A DNA stretch of 64,000 bases from NCBI RefSeq assembly GCF_900129355.1, contig NZ_FQVL01000001.1:1-64000 (forward strand). Reading direction: 5' to 3'. The notes under the pieces were generated by a model. The model worked only from the letters and a program-made list of their open reading frames with translations. It ran no database searches and had not been told where the DNA came from. Made by a program: the position numbers and the translations under genes. The first letter of the stretch is position 1; every line of letters begins with the position of its first letter. This DNA comes from Seinonella peptonophila. GTDB lineage: Bacteria > Bacillota > Bacilli > Thermoactinomycetales > Thermoactinomycetaceae. This document shows positions 18,409-26,682 of this stretch, in pieces.

Positions 18409-19167
18409 ATGCAATTTCAGCACATTATTTACCAAATCTCAAACAACGTCTTAACGATTACTTTGAATCGAGAATCGACATATAACGCTCTTAGCACAGA
18501 TACGAAATTGGAGTTACAGCAAGCTTTCCAACAAGGAGAACAAGATCAAAGTGTGAAAGCAATTGTAGTTACCGGAGCGGGTGAACGTTCCTTTTGTTCA
18601 GGTCAAGATCTAAGTGAAAGTAAAGAGTTAACAGAAGAATTGGCCCAAGAGTGGGTAAATGAGTTTGATCAGCTTTATCGAGTGATTCGTTCTGTTCAGA
18701 AACCAATTATTGCTTCTATCAATGGGTACGCAGTTGGATCAGGTCTGCAACTTGCCATGTTAGCAGATATTCGTATAGGAGTTGCCTCTGCTAAGTTTGC
18801 AATGACAGAGATTAATGTGGGATTGGCTTGTATTATTGGTACAACGATGTTTTGGGAGATCATGGGGAGATCTAGAACTACAGATTTGATTCTAAGTGGA
18901 CGTATGTTGACTGCGGAAGAAGCGGAGCAATATGGACTCATTACTCGATTAGTTCCTGATCATACAACGTTGAAGGAAGAAACAACCAAGCTCGCGTTTG
19001 AACTTGCTGCAAAACCACCTGTGGCTCTCAGCTCAAATAAAAAATGGTTTAACTATTTAACAGAAGAGAATTTCAATCACTGTATGGATTTTGCTAGAGA
19101 GGCACATAAGATTGGGTATGCATCAGGAGAACCACAAGAGATGATGAGAAAATTTTTTGCTAAGTAA
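18409..19167 (+). CDS. Enoyl-CoA hydratase/isomerase family protein
   Basis: 252 aa crotonase fold. CoA-binding SFCSGQDLSE and oxyanion-hole INGYAVGSGLQLAM are present. The first catalytic Glu is in AMTEINVGL; the usual PGxGGTQRL stretch is replaced by ACIIGTTMFWE and the second catalytic Glu position by Asp (TTDLIL), so hydratase activity is uncertain and hydrolase, isomerase or decarboxylase chemistry is possible. ATG preceded by AAGGAG. Upstream 80 bp contain a palindrome AGTAAC-caaaa-GTTACT of unknown role. Confidence 0.88.
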   Translation: MQFQHIIYQISNNVLTITLNRESTYNALSTDTKLELQQAFQQGEQDQSVKAIVVTGAGERSFCSGQDLSESKELTEELAQEWVNEFDQLYRVIRSVQKPIIASINGYAVGSGLQLAMLADIRIGVASAKFAMTEINVGLACIIGTTMFWEIMGRSRTTDLILSGRMLTAEEAEQYGLITRLVPDHTTLKEETTKLAFELAAKPPVALSSNKKWFNYLTEENFNHCMDFAREAHKIGYASGEPQEMMRKFFAK

Positions 19168-19191
19168 TATAAATGAAGGTCGGGATTATAT

Positions 19192-20265
19192 ATGAATCTA
19201 TATGAATACGAAGGAAAAAAGTTATTTTCAATATATAATATTCCAATTTCACAGGGGTGGCTCTGGCCGAATCTTCCTTCAGTAGATCAACCACTGATGG
19301 CAAAAGCACAAGTCTTAACAGGAGGTCGTGGAAAGTTAGGTGGCATTCTTCCTGTTCAAAGCCTAGAAAATTTGGAGCCAGTAGTTCAAAAGTTAATGGA
19401 TTTGAAAATCAAGGGAGAGAAGACAAATACTGTGTATTTGGAAGAGATCGTTTCTTTTCAGAGAGAACTATATCTTTCCCTTACACTTGACCGAAATGAA
19501 AAGAGCCCTATTTTATTAGTATCTAAGATGGGAGGGGTTGATATTGAATCAGTCCCCAATGAGCAAATCCTACAAATACCGATTCATCTTTTGATCGGTG
19601 TGCAAAACTATATGATTCGACATGTGGCTGATTTTCTGGAGTTATCTCAAGAAATAGTAGCTGATTTACTAGAGAAATTGTGGCGGTTGTTCATAAGGGA
19701 AGAAGCAGAGTTGGTTGAAATAAATCCCTTATTTGTTGATCAATCAGGTTCGATTACTGCGGGAGATGCGAAAGTGGTTTTATCTAAAGAGGACAACAAA
19801 AGTTTGAGATCGTTTTATTTGCCACGTGAAGAGAATACCTTTGAAGCCAAATGTAAACAGTTAGGCGCAGTTGGTGTTGAATTGGATGGTGAAATTGCGA
19901 TTATCACAAGTGGAGCAGGTCTAGGAATGGCTACACTTGATTGGATTTGTCATCACAATCACTCAGTACGTGCTTTAGTGGATTTAGGAGGATATATCAT
20001 TCATGATATTCAAAAAGCGAAACGCTTGCTGCATGAAGTTGTTTTGCTAAATCCAAAAGGGATCTTAATTAATTTCTATTTTCAAGTTGCCAGTTGTGAA
20101 GTGCTAGGACAAGCTATTGCAGAAGAATTGGGTCATTCTGCTATTCCTGTATCGGTTCGGTTAAAAGGAAAACAAGAAGAACAAGCATTACGTTTGTTAA
20201 CATCCTATCAGAATATCAATACAGCGAGTGATTTAGAACAAGCATTTGCCAATTCGATTGGTTAA
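19192..20265 (+). CDS. Acyl-CoA synthetase (NDP-forming), SucC-like beta subunit
   Basis: 357 aa, about 30 residues shorter than SucC. N-terminal ATP-grasp: MNLYEYEGKKLF, KAQVLTGGRGKLGG, then VEINPLF and GDAKVVL for metal binding. C-terminal CoA-ligase domain begins with IAIITSGAGLGMATLDW and ALVDLGG. Pairs with the alpha-type subunit encoded 16 bp downstream. The sequence is clearly distinct from housekeeping succinyl-CoA synthetase, so the acid used is probably a pathway intermediate. Start ATG 19192 after AAGGTCGGG. Confidence 0.87.
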   Translation: MNLYEYEGKKLFSIYNIPISQGWLWPNLPSVDQPLMAKAQVLTGGRGKLGGILPVQSLENLEPVVQKLMDLKIKGEKTNTVYLEEIVSFQRELYLSLTLDRNEKSPILLVSKMGGVDIESVPNEQILQIPIHLLIGVQNYMIRHVADFLELSQEIVADLLEKLWRLFIREEAELVEINPLFVDQSGSITAGDAKVVLSKEDNKSLRSFYLPREENTFEAKCKQLGAVGVELDGEIAIITSGAGLGMATLDWICHHNHSVRALVDLGGYIIHDIQKAKRLLHEVVLLNPKGILINFYFQVASCEVLGQAIAEELGHSAIPVSVRLKGKQEEQALRLLTSYQNINTASDLEQAFANSIG

Positions 20266-20281
20266 AGGGGATATAGAAAGC

Positions 20282-21163
20282 ATGGCTATACTCATCGATG
20301 AGAAGTCACGTATTCTCATACAAGGGATGACAGGTAGTGTGGGTCAAATATTTGCCAAACGGATGTTGACCTATCAAACTCCTCTCGTAGCAGGAGTGAC
20401 ACCTGGAAAAGGACGACAAGTTTTATTCGGAGTTCCAATCTATTCAACTGTGCTTGAAGCAGTTCAAGAGACAGCAGCAAATGTTTCACTTGTTATTGTG
20501 CCACCAAATGTAGTAAAAGAGGCTGTATTTGAAGCAATTGATGCCGGCATTAAAACAATTGTTATTTACTCAGAAGGAGTTCCTGTGCATGATAGCATTC
20601 GAATGATTGAATATGCCAAGCTGAAAGATGTGCTTGTTTTTGGACCTAATTCTGCTGGTGTAGTATCTCCTAGAAAAGCTAATGTAAGTGACCTTGATGA
20701 TTCAATCTTACAACCAGGTAAGATTGGAATCGTCTCAAAAAGTGGCACATTGACATATGAAGTGGTTGAAATTCTCAAAGATCTTTCTTTTGGTATTAGT
20801 ACGATTGTATGTCTAGGTGGCGATCCAGTTATTGGCGTTCAACATGATCAGATTTTGGAGCTATTTGAACAGGATATGGAAACAGAAGCGATTATATATA
20901 TTGGAGAAATTGGTGGAAATGATGAAAAACGTTCTGCTGAAGTGATTAAACAGATGGAAAAACCTGTGTTTTCATATGTGGCTGGAAAACATGCTCCTGT
21001 TGGAAAGAGAATGGGACATGCAGGTGCAATTATTCATCGAGAAGATGAAAGTGCGAGCAATAAACAACAAATATTAAAAGAGAGTGGTGCTTTGGTTGTT
21101 GATATTATAACTGATTTGAGAAGTGTATTAGCAACCTATCCCTTTACTTTTAGACAAGTATAA
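20282..21163 (+). CDS. Acyl-CoA synthetase (NDP-forming), SucD-like alpha subunit
   Basis: 293 aa. CoA-binding Rossmann segment ILIQGMTGSVGQIFAKRML, the conserved VGPNSAG-like FGPNSAGVVSP, and the phosphohistidine loop GKRMGHAGAIIH. ATG at 20282 after AAAGGGG; the upstream extension overlaps the beta-subunit gene and is out of keeping with family length. Together with SucC-like 19192-20265 it should activate an organic acid to its CoA ester, or run backwards to conserve energy as ATP. Confidence 0.9.
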   Translation: MAILIDEKSRILIQGMTGSVGQIFAKRMLTYQTPLVAGVTPGKGRQVLFGVPIYSTVLEAVQETAANVSLVIVPPNVVKEAVFEAIDAGIKTIVIYSEGVPVHDSIRMIEYAKLKDVLVFGPNSAGVVSPRKANVSDLDDSILQPGKIGIVSKSGTLTYEVVEILKDLSFGISTIVCLGGDPVIGVQHDQILELFEQDMETEAIIYIGEIGGNDEKRSAEVIKQMEKPVFSYVAGKHAPVGKRMGHAGAIIHREDESASNKQQILKESGALVVDIITDLRSVLATYPFTFRQV

Positions 21164-21184
21164 ATCGAAATGGGAGGACTAAAT

Positions 21185-21949
21185 ATGAACTTACAAGATA
21201 AAGTTGTGATTATTACAGGTGCCGCTGGAGTTATTGGGAAAGCAACATCCAAATTATTCATTAAAGAAGGAGCTAAAGTTGTTTTAGTAGATTTGTCTAA
21301 AGATGCATTAGAGAAGGCTGCAAATGAACTTGATTTGCCTGAAGATCGTTATCTGTTGATTGATGCCGATGTGACAAAAGAAGTAGAGGTTAAAAGATAT
21401 TTTCAGCACACAGTAGATGTCTTTGGTCGAGTAGATGCTTTTTTTAACAATGCAGGAATTGAAGGAGATGTAACAGATATTAAAGATACTACGCTTGAAA
21501 ATATGGTTAATGTTTTAAATGTAAATGTCAATGGAGTCTTTTTGGGTTTGAAATATGCGATCCGGACGATGCTAAAGCAAGGTTTTGGCTCCATTATAAA
21601 TACTGCATCTGATGCGGGTATCGGAAGTGCGACAGGTTTAGGTGCTTATGTTGCTTCAAAGCATGCAGTAATTGGATTAACAAAAGTGGCGGCATTAGAG
21701 ACTGCTGATCAAGGAATACGAGTAAATGCAATTTGTCCATCATCGATCAATAGTCGTCTCATGCGATCATTAGAGGAAGGTTCGGGCAATCAACAGCAAG
21801 CACATGAAGAATATAAAAGTAAAATTCCTATGAAGCGTTATGGTAATCCAGATGAAGTTGGGCAAATCGTATTATTTCTAGCTTCAGATCGAGCTTCTTT
21901 TGTAACAGGTGCACATTACAATGTAGATGGAGGACGATTAGCAAAATAG
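21185..21949 (+). CDS. Short-chain dehydrogenase/reductase (SDR), second of the island
   Basis: 254 aa. TGAAGVIGKA cofactor loop, VVLVDLS with Asp for NAD(H), NNAGIEG, catalytic Ser in TASDAG, and YVASKHA. ATG at 21185 preceded by GGGAGG. Last gene of the operon; a strong terminator follows 13 bp after the stop. Similar to 3-hydroxyacyl or secondary-alcohol dehydrogenases; specific substrate unknown. Confidence 0.9.
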   Translation: MNLQDKVVIITGAAGVIGKATSKLFIKEGAKVVLVDLSKDALEKAANELDLPEDRYLLIDADVTKEVEVKRYFQHTVDVFGRVDAFFNNAGIEGDVTDIKDTTLENMVNVLNVNVNGVFLGLKYAIRTMLKQGFGSIINTASDAGIGSATGLGAYVASKHAVIGLTKVAALETADQGIRVNAICPSSINSRLMRSLEEGSGNQQQAHEEYKSKIPMKRYGNPDEVGQIVLFLASDRASFVTGAHYNVDGGRLAK

Positions 21950-21962
21950 TCATTATATGAAT

Positions 21963-21999
21963 AAGTGATTCTTATATTGATGAGAATCACTTATTTTTT
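21963..21999 (+). terminator. Operon terminator
   Basis: AAGTGATTCT / AGAATCACTT stem, then ATTTTTT. Confidence 0.9.
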
Positions 22000-22036
22000 G
22001 TAACAACTTGGATTGTTGATAGAAAGGGAAATGAAC

Positions 22037-22738
22037 ATGGTTTTACTTGGGGCAATTGTAAATGGAGTAGCAATTATTTTAGGAAGTTTACTTGGTGCGG
22101 TTTTTACAAAAATACCTGAGAGAGTGAAACAGACAATATTACAGGCATTCGCATTATCTGTCTTGATGATGGGAATTGATATGAGTTTAAAAAGCCAACA
22201 TTTGCTTTATGTGGTGATCAGTATTGCGTTAGGAGTGGTTATCGGTGAATATTTAAATATAGAAGAATCATTTCAACGATGGAGCATTTGGTTAGAAGAA
22301 AGAGTTGGAAGAAAAGAAAGTGATTCATTATCAAAAGGTTTTGTTACTTGTACGTTGATCTATATTGTAGGTGCAATGCCGATTATCGGTGCATTAGATA
22401 GCGGTTTGCGAAATGATCATACATTATTTTATATAAAAGCTTGTATTGATGGGCTAATGGCACTTTTTCTTACCACAACTTTAGGAAAAGGAGTGCTTTT
22501 TTCTGCTATTCCTGTTATTATCTATCAGGTTATATTGACTCTTTTAGCTACTCAGATTAGCTATTTGGTTTCTTCGAATATGTTAGATCAGATCATTCAA
22601 GAGATAACAGGTACAGGTGGTATCTTAGTTATGGGAATCGGGATGAATATGTTGGGGCTTATAAAAATACGTGTGGGTAATATGTTACCAAGTTTAGTGA
22701 TTGTGATTCTGCTTATTTTCTTCAGAGATTTTTTTTGA
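22037..22738 (+). CDS. DUF554 family membrane protein
   Basis: Hydrophobic protein of about 233 aa with six or seven membrane helices, matching the DUF554 (YdfK/YqgA) family: start MVLLGAIVNGVAIILGSLLG, central GALDSGLRNDHTLFYIKACIDG, and a C-terminal GMNMLGL. ATG 22037 chosen because AAAGGGA ends 8 nt upstream. Function of the family is not established. Lies between the catabolic operon and convergent rocA. Confidence 0.85.
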   Translation: MVLLGAIVNGVAIILGSLLGAVFTKIPERVKQTILQAFALSVLMMGIDMSLKSQHLLYVVISIALGVVIGEYLNIEESFQRWSIWLEERVGRKESDSLSKGFVTCTLIYIVGAMPIIGALDSGLRNDHTLFYIKACIDGLMALFLTTTLGKGVLFSAIPVIIYQVILTLLATQISYLVSSNMLDQIIQEITGTGGILVMGIGMNMLGLIKIRVGNMLPSLVIVILLIFFRDFF

Positions 22739-22751
22739 AAAGGCATAAAAC

Positions 22752-22778
22752 AGCAGGGAGTGTTGCATACTCCCTGCT
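22752..22778. terminator. Bidirectional terminator
   Basis: AGCAGGGAGT / ACTCCCTGCT between two convergent genes, with T/A-rich sides. Confidence 0.8.
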
Positions 22779-22784
22779 TCGTTG

Positions 22785-24341
22785 TTATGAGATTTGCCGT
22801 GAAATAGATTTAGCCTGGGTAAAAAGTAGTAAATAATCGTAGCCACCCGCTTTGGAATCGGTACCTGACATGTTAAAACCACCAAATGGATGAACACCAA
22901 CAAGAGCGCCGGTACATTTTCGGTTAATATAGAGATTTCCACAATGCATTTGCTCCTGTGCTTGTTGTATGCGGTGTTCATCTTTCGAAAAGAATGATCC
23001 TGTCAATCCGTATTCTGTATGATTGTAGATTTGAATGGCCTCTTGCCAGTCGGTTGCTCTGGTGATAGCCAACACAGGTCCAAAGATTTCTTCTTGCATA
23101 ATTCTCGCTTCCTGATCAACCTCGCCAAAGATTGTGGGTTGAATATAGAAACCATCTCCCGAAGCGGTGCTTCCGCCAAGTAATAAACTTCCTTCCTGCT
23201 TTCCAATTTCGATGTAACTTAAAATTTTATCATATGCTTTTTGATCGATTACGGGTCCTATTGGATGATTTTCTTCAGGTAGACCAATTGTAAATGTTTT
23301 CGTCAGATCTAAAATTTTTGAGACGACCTGATCATAAATTGAATCGACAAGAATGGCTCGAGAACCAGCAGAACATTTTTGTCCTTGAAAACCAAAGGCA
23401 GATGCAACGATTTGCTGAGCGGCTTGATCGAGATCTGCGGTCTCATCTACAATAATCCCATCTTTTCCTCCCATTTCGGCAATCACACGTTTGATCCAAA
23501 TTTGGTTTTTCGCTGTATTTGCTGCTAATTTGTTGATATGCAACCCCACTTGTTTGGAACCGGTAAAACTGATAAACCGAGTTTTTGGATGAGCAGTCAG
23601 AAAATCTCCAATTTCATTTGGATTACCAGGAATAAAATTAATGACTCCTGGTGGTAAGCCTACTTCTTTCATCAATGATACAAATTGATAGGCAATGATC
23701 GAAGTAGGTGAAGCAGGTTTTAACAGAACCGTATTTCCTGACACAATCGCGGCTGATGTCATTCCTACACAGATGGCAAGTGGAAAGTTCCAAGGCGGAA
23801 TAACAATACCAACACCTAACGGAATATATCGTAGTTGACTCTTTTCTGTAGGGATTTGTGTAGGAGGAAGTGTTTCGTTGATACGATCTAAGCGGATCAT
23901 CTCTCTTGCGTAAAACTCTAAGAAATCTATTGCTTCTGCTGTGTCTGCATCTGCTTCAGCCCAGTTTTTTCCTGCTTCAAAAACCAACAACGATGAAAAC
24001 TCATGCTTTCTTTCTCTCATCAAGTTAGCAGCTTTAAATAAATAAGAAGCACGTTCTTCTGGGGAGACTTTTTTCCAAGTTTCAAATGTATCTAATGCCT
24101 TTTGCATCGCTTTTTCTGCAAGTTCTCGATTAGCACTACTCATATACCCAATCGTTTCAGAAACTTTACCTGGATTAATTGATGGTGTTGTGGTTTTCGT
24201 ATAAATTTTTTCAGAGCCAATATAAAGAGGATAGGTATGACCAAAGGAATTTTTCACCTTGGTTAATGCTAGTTTCATCGCTTTCCGATTATTTTCATCC
24301 TGAAAATTGGTAAAGGGCTCATTAACGAAAGGTGTTAACAT
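22785..24341 (-). CDS. rocA: 1-pyrroline-5-carboxylate dehydrogenase
   Basis: Oxidises glutamate semialdehyde/P5C to glutamate, the last step of arginine and proline degradation. 518 aa, RocA-type: NEPFTNF start, PPWNFPLAI, AEMGGKDGIIVDETAD, catalytic Cys in FQGQKCSAGSRAI, HPFGGFNMSGTDSKAGG near the end. I start at the ATG 24341 with AAGGAGAG 9 nt upstream; the ATG 21 nt earlier overlaps that site. Sigma-54 promoter and putative enhancer lie directly upstream; the activator gene is adjacent. Confidence 0.94.
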   Translation of the reverse strand: MLTPFVNEPFTNFQDENNRKAMKLALTKVKNSFGHTYPLYIGSEKIYTKTTTPSINPGKVSETIGYMSSANRELAEKAMQKALDTFETWKKVSPEERASYLFKAANLMRERKHEFSSLLVFEAGKNWAEADADTAEAIDFLEFYAREMIRLDRINETLPPTQIPTEKSQLRYIPLGVGIVIPPWNFPLAICVGMTSAAIVSGNTVLLKPASPTSIIAYQFVSLMKEVGLPPGVINFIPGNPNEIGDFLTAHPKTRFISFTGSKQVGLHINKLAANTAKNQIWIKRVIAEMGGKDGIIVDETADLDQAAQQIVASAFGFQGQKCSAGSRAILVDSIYDQVVSKILDLTKTFTIGLPEENHPIGPVIDQKAYDKILSYIEIGKQEGSLLLGGSTASGDGFYIQPTIFGEVDQEARIMQEEIFGPVLAITRATDWQEAIQIYNHTEYGLTGSFFSKDEHRIQQAQEQMHCGNLYINRKCTGALVGVHPFGGFNMSGTDSKAGGYDYLLLFTQAKSISRQIS

Positions 24342-24410
24342 AGACTTCTCTCCTTGATCCATTAGTTTGATTGGTTACCGCTGAGTTCAAGTTTTACATA
24401 GATTAATAGT

Positions 24411-24427
24411 AGCAAGAGTGGTGCCAA
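24411..24427 (-). promoter_or_regulatory. Sigma-54 promoter of rocA
   Basis: On the minus strand TTGGCACCACTCTTGCT, GG and GC in exact -24/-12 spacing, 70 bp before the rocA ATG. Confidence 0.9.
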
Positions 24428-24496
24428 ATTCCTGATCAAGAAGAATAGGGATTCAAAAGTTGTGTTACCCATGAATAATACAAATGAATCGTTTTT

Positions 24497-24512
24497 TACC
24501 TATTTTTGGGTA
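24497..24512 (-). promoter_or_regulatory. Putative RocR-type enhancer (UAS) 3, overlapping the activator stop codon
   Basis: 16-mer TACCCAAAAATAGGTA on the minus strand, 69 bp upstream of the rocA promoter. It covers the last three codons' worth of the activator gene including its TAG, so coding and regulatory sequence overlap. A half-site TACCC (24466-24470, plus strand) lies between it and the promoter. Confidence 0.65.
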
Positions 24513-25933
24513 GATGCTTTAATCTCGTAAACAAATGAACGTAGTTGATATTTTTGAATTTTGTTATTGAGTGTTTGCTGTGGAATATCTAATCGACGTG
24601 CTGCTTTTGATATGTTTCCTTGTTGCTGGATCAATTCTTCTTTTATCAGTTGAATCTCCAAATCAATGATTGCTTCTCTTAATTTAGGACGTTGATTTGT
24701 TGAGGAAGGAGTAGGTTGCTTTGATTGAAAGTACAATAATGTGTCTGTTTGAATGTCGGATAATTGGATATACCCATCTTCGGCGATATTCATAGCCCGC
24801 TCGATTAAGTTTTGTAACTCTCGAATATTTCCTGGCCAGTCATATTTGGTGAAGAAATTCAAAGTCTCTTTACTTACTCCTAATATGTTCTTATGAAATT
24901 CTTTATTGTATTTGTGAATAAAATGCTGTACAAGTTCGGGAATATCTTCTTTTCGTTCTCGTAGGGAGGGTAGCTCTAGATAAATTACATTTAATCGATA
25001 GTATAGATCTGAGCGTAATTCACCTGATTGTAGAATGATCGAAGGATGGACATTTGTCGCTGCGACAATGCGAACATCAATCGAGATTTCCTTTTGACTG
25101 CCAATTCGCCGTACTTTTTTCTCTTGAAGCACTCGTAATAACTTTGCCTGTAAAGTAAGCGGCATTGAGTTGATTTCATCTAAAAATAAAGTTCCTTTAT
25201 GGGCAAGTTCAAATAATCCAGGTCGATTTTCTGCTCCTGTAAACCCGCCTTTTTCAGTTCCAAATAAAATGCCTTCCAATAACGTTTCAGGTATTGCTGC
25301 ACAATTTTGAGCGATAAATGGGGCTTTTTCTTGTAGGGTCGATTCATGAATGGATTGAACTAGTAACTCTTTCCCTGTACCAGTCTCCCCATATATAAAA
25401 ATAGGTGATTTGTATTTTGATATAATCGGAATTTGTTCTTTGATGTTTTGAATGGCAGGACTATGATCTAAGATCATGGTATCTGAATATTGATTATCAA
25501 TATCAACAAGGGGTTGAGTGACGGATTTGTTTTGTAGCTGTTGTAATAAAAGCATTTTGTTTGAGTACTCATGGATCGCTGATACGTCCTCGAATATTTC
25601 AAATACACCTACTAATTTATTACCTTGGATTAGTGGATAGGTAGAGGTGAGTGTTGTTTTTCGTTCACCACGGTAATTGATAAATGTAATACGTTGATTG
25701 ATAACAGCTCTTCCTGATTCTAATACTTGTATGATTAGACTTTTTTCCTTGTTTAATTTAGGAAAGACTGTAAATATCGATTGGCCCAGATCACGATCTG
25801 GTTGAAAGCCAATTGTTTTAGTTGCCGAGTTCATATAGATCAATCGTAGATTTGTATCAACAGCATAAACAGCTTCCTGTACTTTTGAGAGCATTTGCCA
25901 GAAACCTTCATTTGTAATGTTGGATGGAATCAA
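24500..25933 (-). CDS. rocR: RocR-like sigma-54-dependent activator (PAS-AAA+-Fis)
   Basis: 477 aa enhancer-binding protein. PAS sensor about residues 10-120 (AVYAVDTNLRLIYMN), AAA+ domain with Walker A GETGTGKE at 182-189, sigma-54-contact loop GGFTGA at 229-234 (RocR-type variant of GAFTGA), Walker B FLDEI, and a C-terminal Fis-type HTH (NISKAARRLDIPQQTLNNKI). TTG start after AGGTGA. RocR of B. subtilis responds to arginine/ornithine; the inducer here is unknown. Likely controls rocA and both operons at 12.9 and 15.3 kb. Confidence 0.88.
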   Translation of the reverse strand: MIPSNITNEGFWQMLSKVQEAVYAVDTNLRLIYMNSATKTIGFQPDRDLGQSIFTVFPKLNKEKSLIIQVLESGRAVINQRITFINYRGERKTTLTSTYPLIQGNKLVGVFEIFEDVSAIHEYSNKMLLLQQLQNKSVTQPLVDIDNQYSDTMILDHSPAIQNIKEQIPIISKYKSPIFIYGETGTGKELLVQSIHESTLQEKAPFIAQNCAAIPETLLEGILFGTEKGGFTGAENRPGLFELAHKGTLFLDEINSMPLTLQAKLLRVLQEKKVRRIGSQKEISIDVRIVAATNVHPSIILQSGELRSDLYYRLNVIYLELPSLRERKEDIPELVQHFIHKYNKEFHKNILGVSKETLNFFTKYDWPGNIRELQNLIERAMNIAEDGYIQLSDIQTDTLLYFQSKQPTPSSTNQRPKLREAIIDLEIQLIKEELIQQQGNISKAARRLDIPQQTLNNKIQKYQLRSFVYEIKASTQK

Positions 25934-26636
25934 TCAAGTCACCTACTTTTTCCAGCAAATTTAATTTCGTATTCAAAAACTAATAGAAGAAACTGAGTGT
26001 AATAAAAAGATACGATCTAAATAGTGGAATAAAGAGATTATAAACCCCGTTGGAGACTATTTGAAAGTAATCTTGAAGGATTATATAAGCTGATTTCTCG
26101 TGGCAACAGTTTCTATCATGTGAAAAATTCAACTTCCCATTTACTTCAAACGAATTGTATGCATCCAAGTAATTTTGAATTCAATTTTTTATTGCATCAC
26201 TTGTTATGAATGCTTCTCCTTCGAGATTTTTTTATTGTGTTTCATATATTAACATATACAGTTATTCCGTTGCTCGAATTCTTATGTATCTAACTTTTGA
26301 AATAAATTCTAGTTTATACTGCTGACGAATTTTTCCTCCTATGAATAACTCTTTAGTTACATATAGATGAACCAGCCACGAATAGCGAAAAAAGGATGGT
26401 TCTTTTATTTGTACATTGGTATTAGTACGCAATATAATTAAAATCCAATTTATGATCGGGATATTCAGGAGGACAATAGAACAGGAATGTTAATTGGACT
26501 TATTCAACAGAACTTCATTCAAGAATCAGCGATTGAAGGAATACCAAACTAGTTGATGTTTGGTTTGCTTTATTTCCAACCTTTCACGAATTGAATTAGT
26601 AAAAGTAAATATGTTAGTTTTTGAATCATAACAAGC
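25934..26636. other. Intergenic stretch, mostly without genes
   Basis: AT-rich. Holds a terminator-like hairpin GAACCAGCC / GGATGGTTC with TTTT (26369-26406), and a doubtful 21-codon frame (26487-26552) whose stop overlaps a second hairpin ACCAAAC / GTTTGGT (26543-26564) with a T-rich tail. AGGAGG lies 14 nt before that ATG, too far for a convincing start. No family recognised. Confidence 0.45.
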
Positions 26637-26667
26637 AAAAGAGACTTTGTTTTGCAAAGTCTCTTTT
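26637..26667 (-). terminator. Terminator of the NlpC/P60 gene
   Basis: AAAAGAGACTTTG / CAAAGTCTCTTTT, ending the minus-strand gene with a T-run. Confidence 0.85.
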
Positions 26668-26682
26668 ACATCACAATGTCAA

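Noticed and set aside
26487-26552. 21-codon frame as a signalling peptide
   Set aside because: AGGAGG is 14 nt from the ATG, no signal sequence, and the stop overlaps a terminator hairpin.
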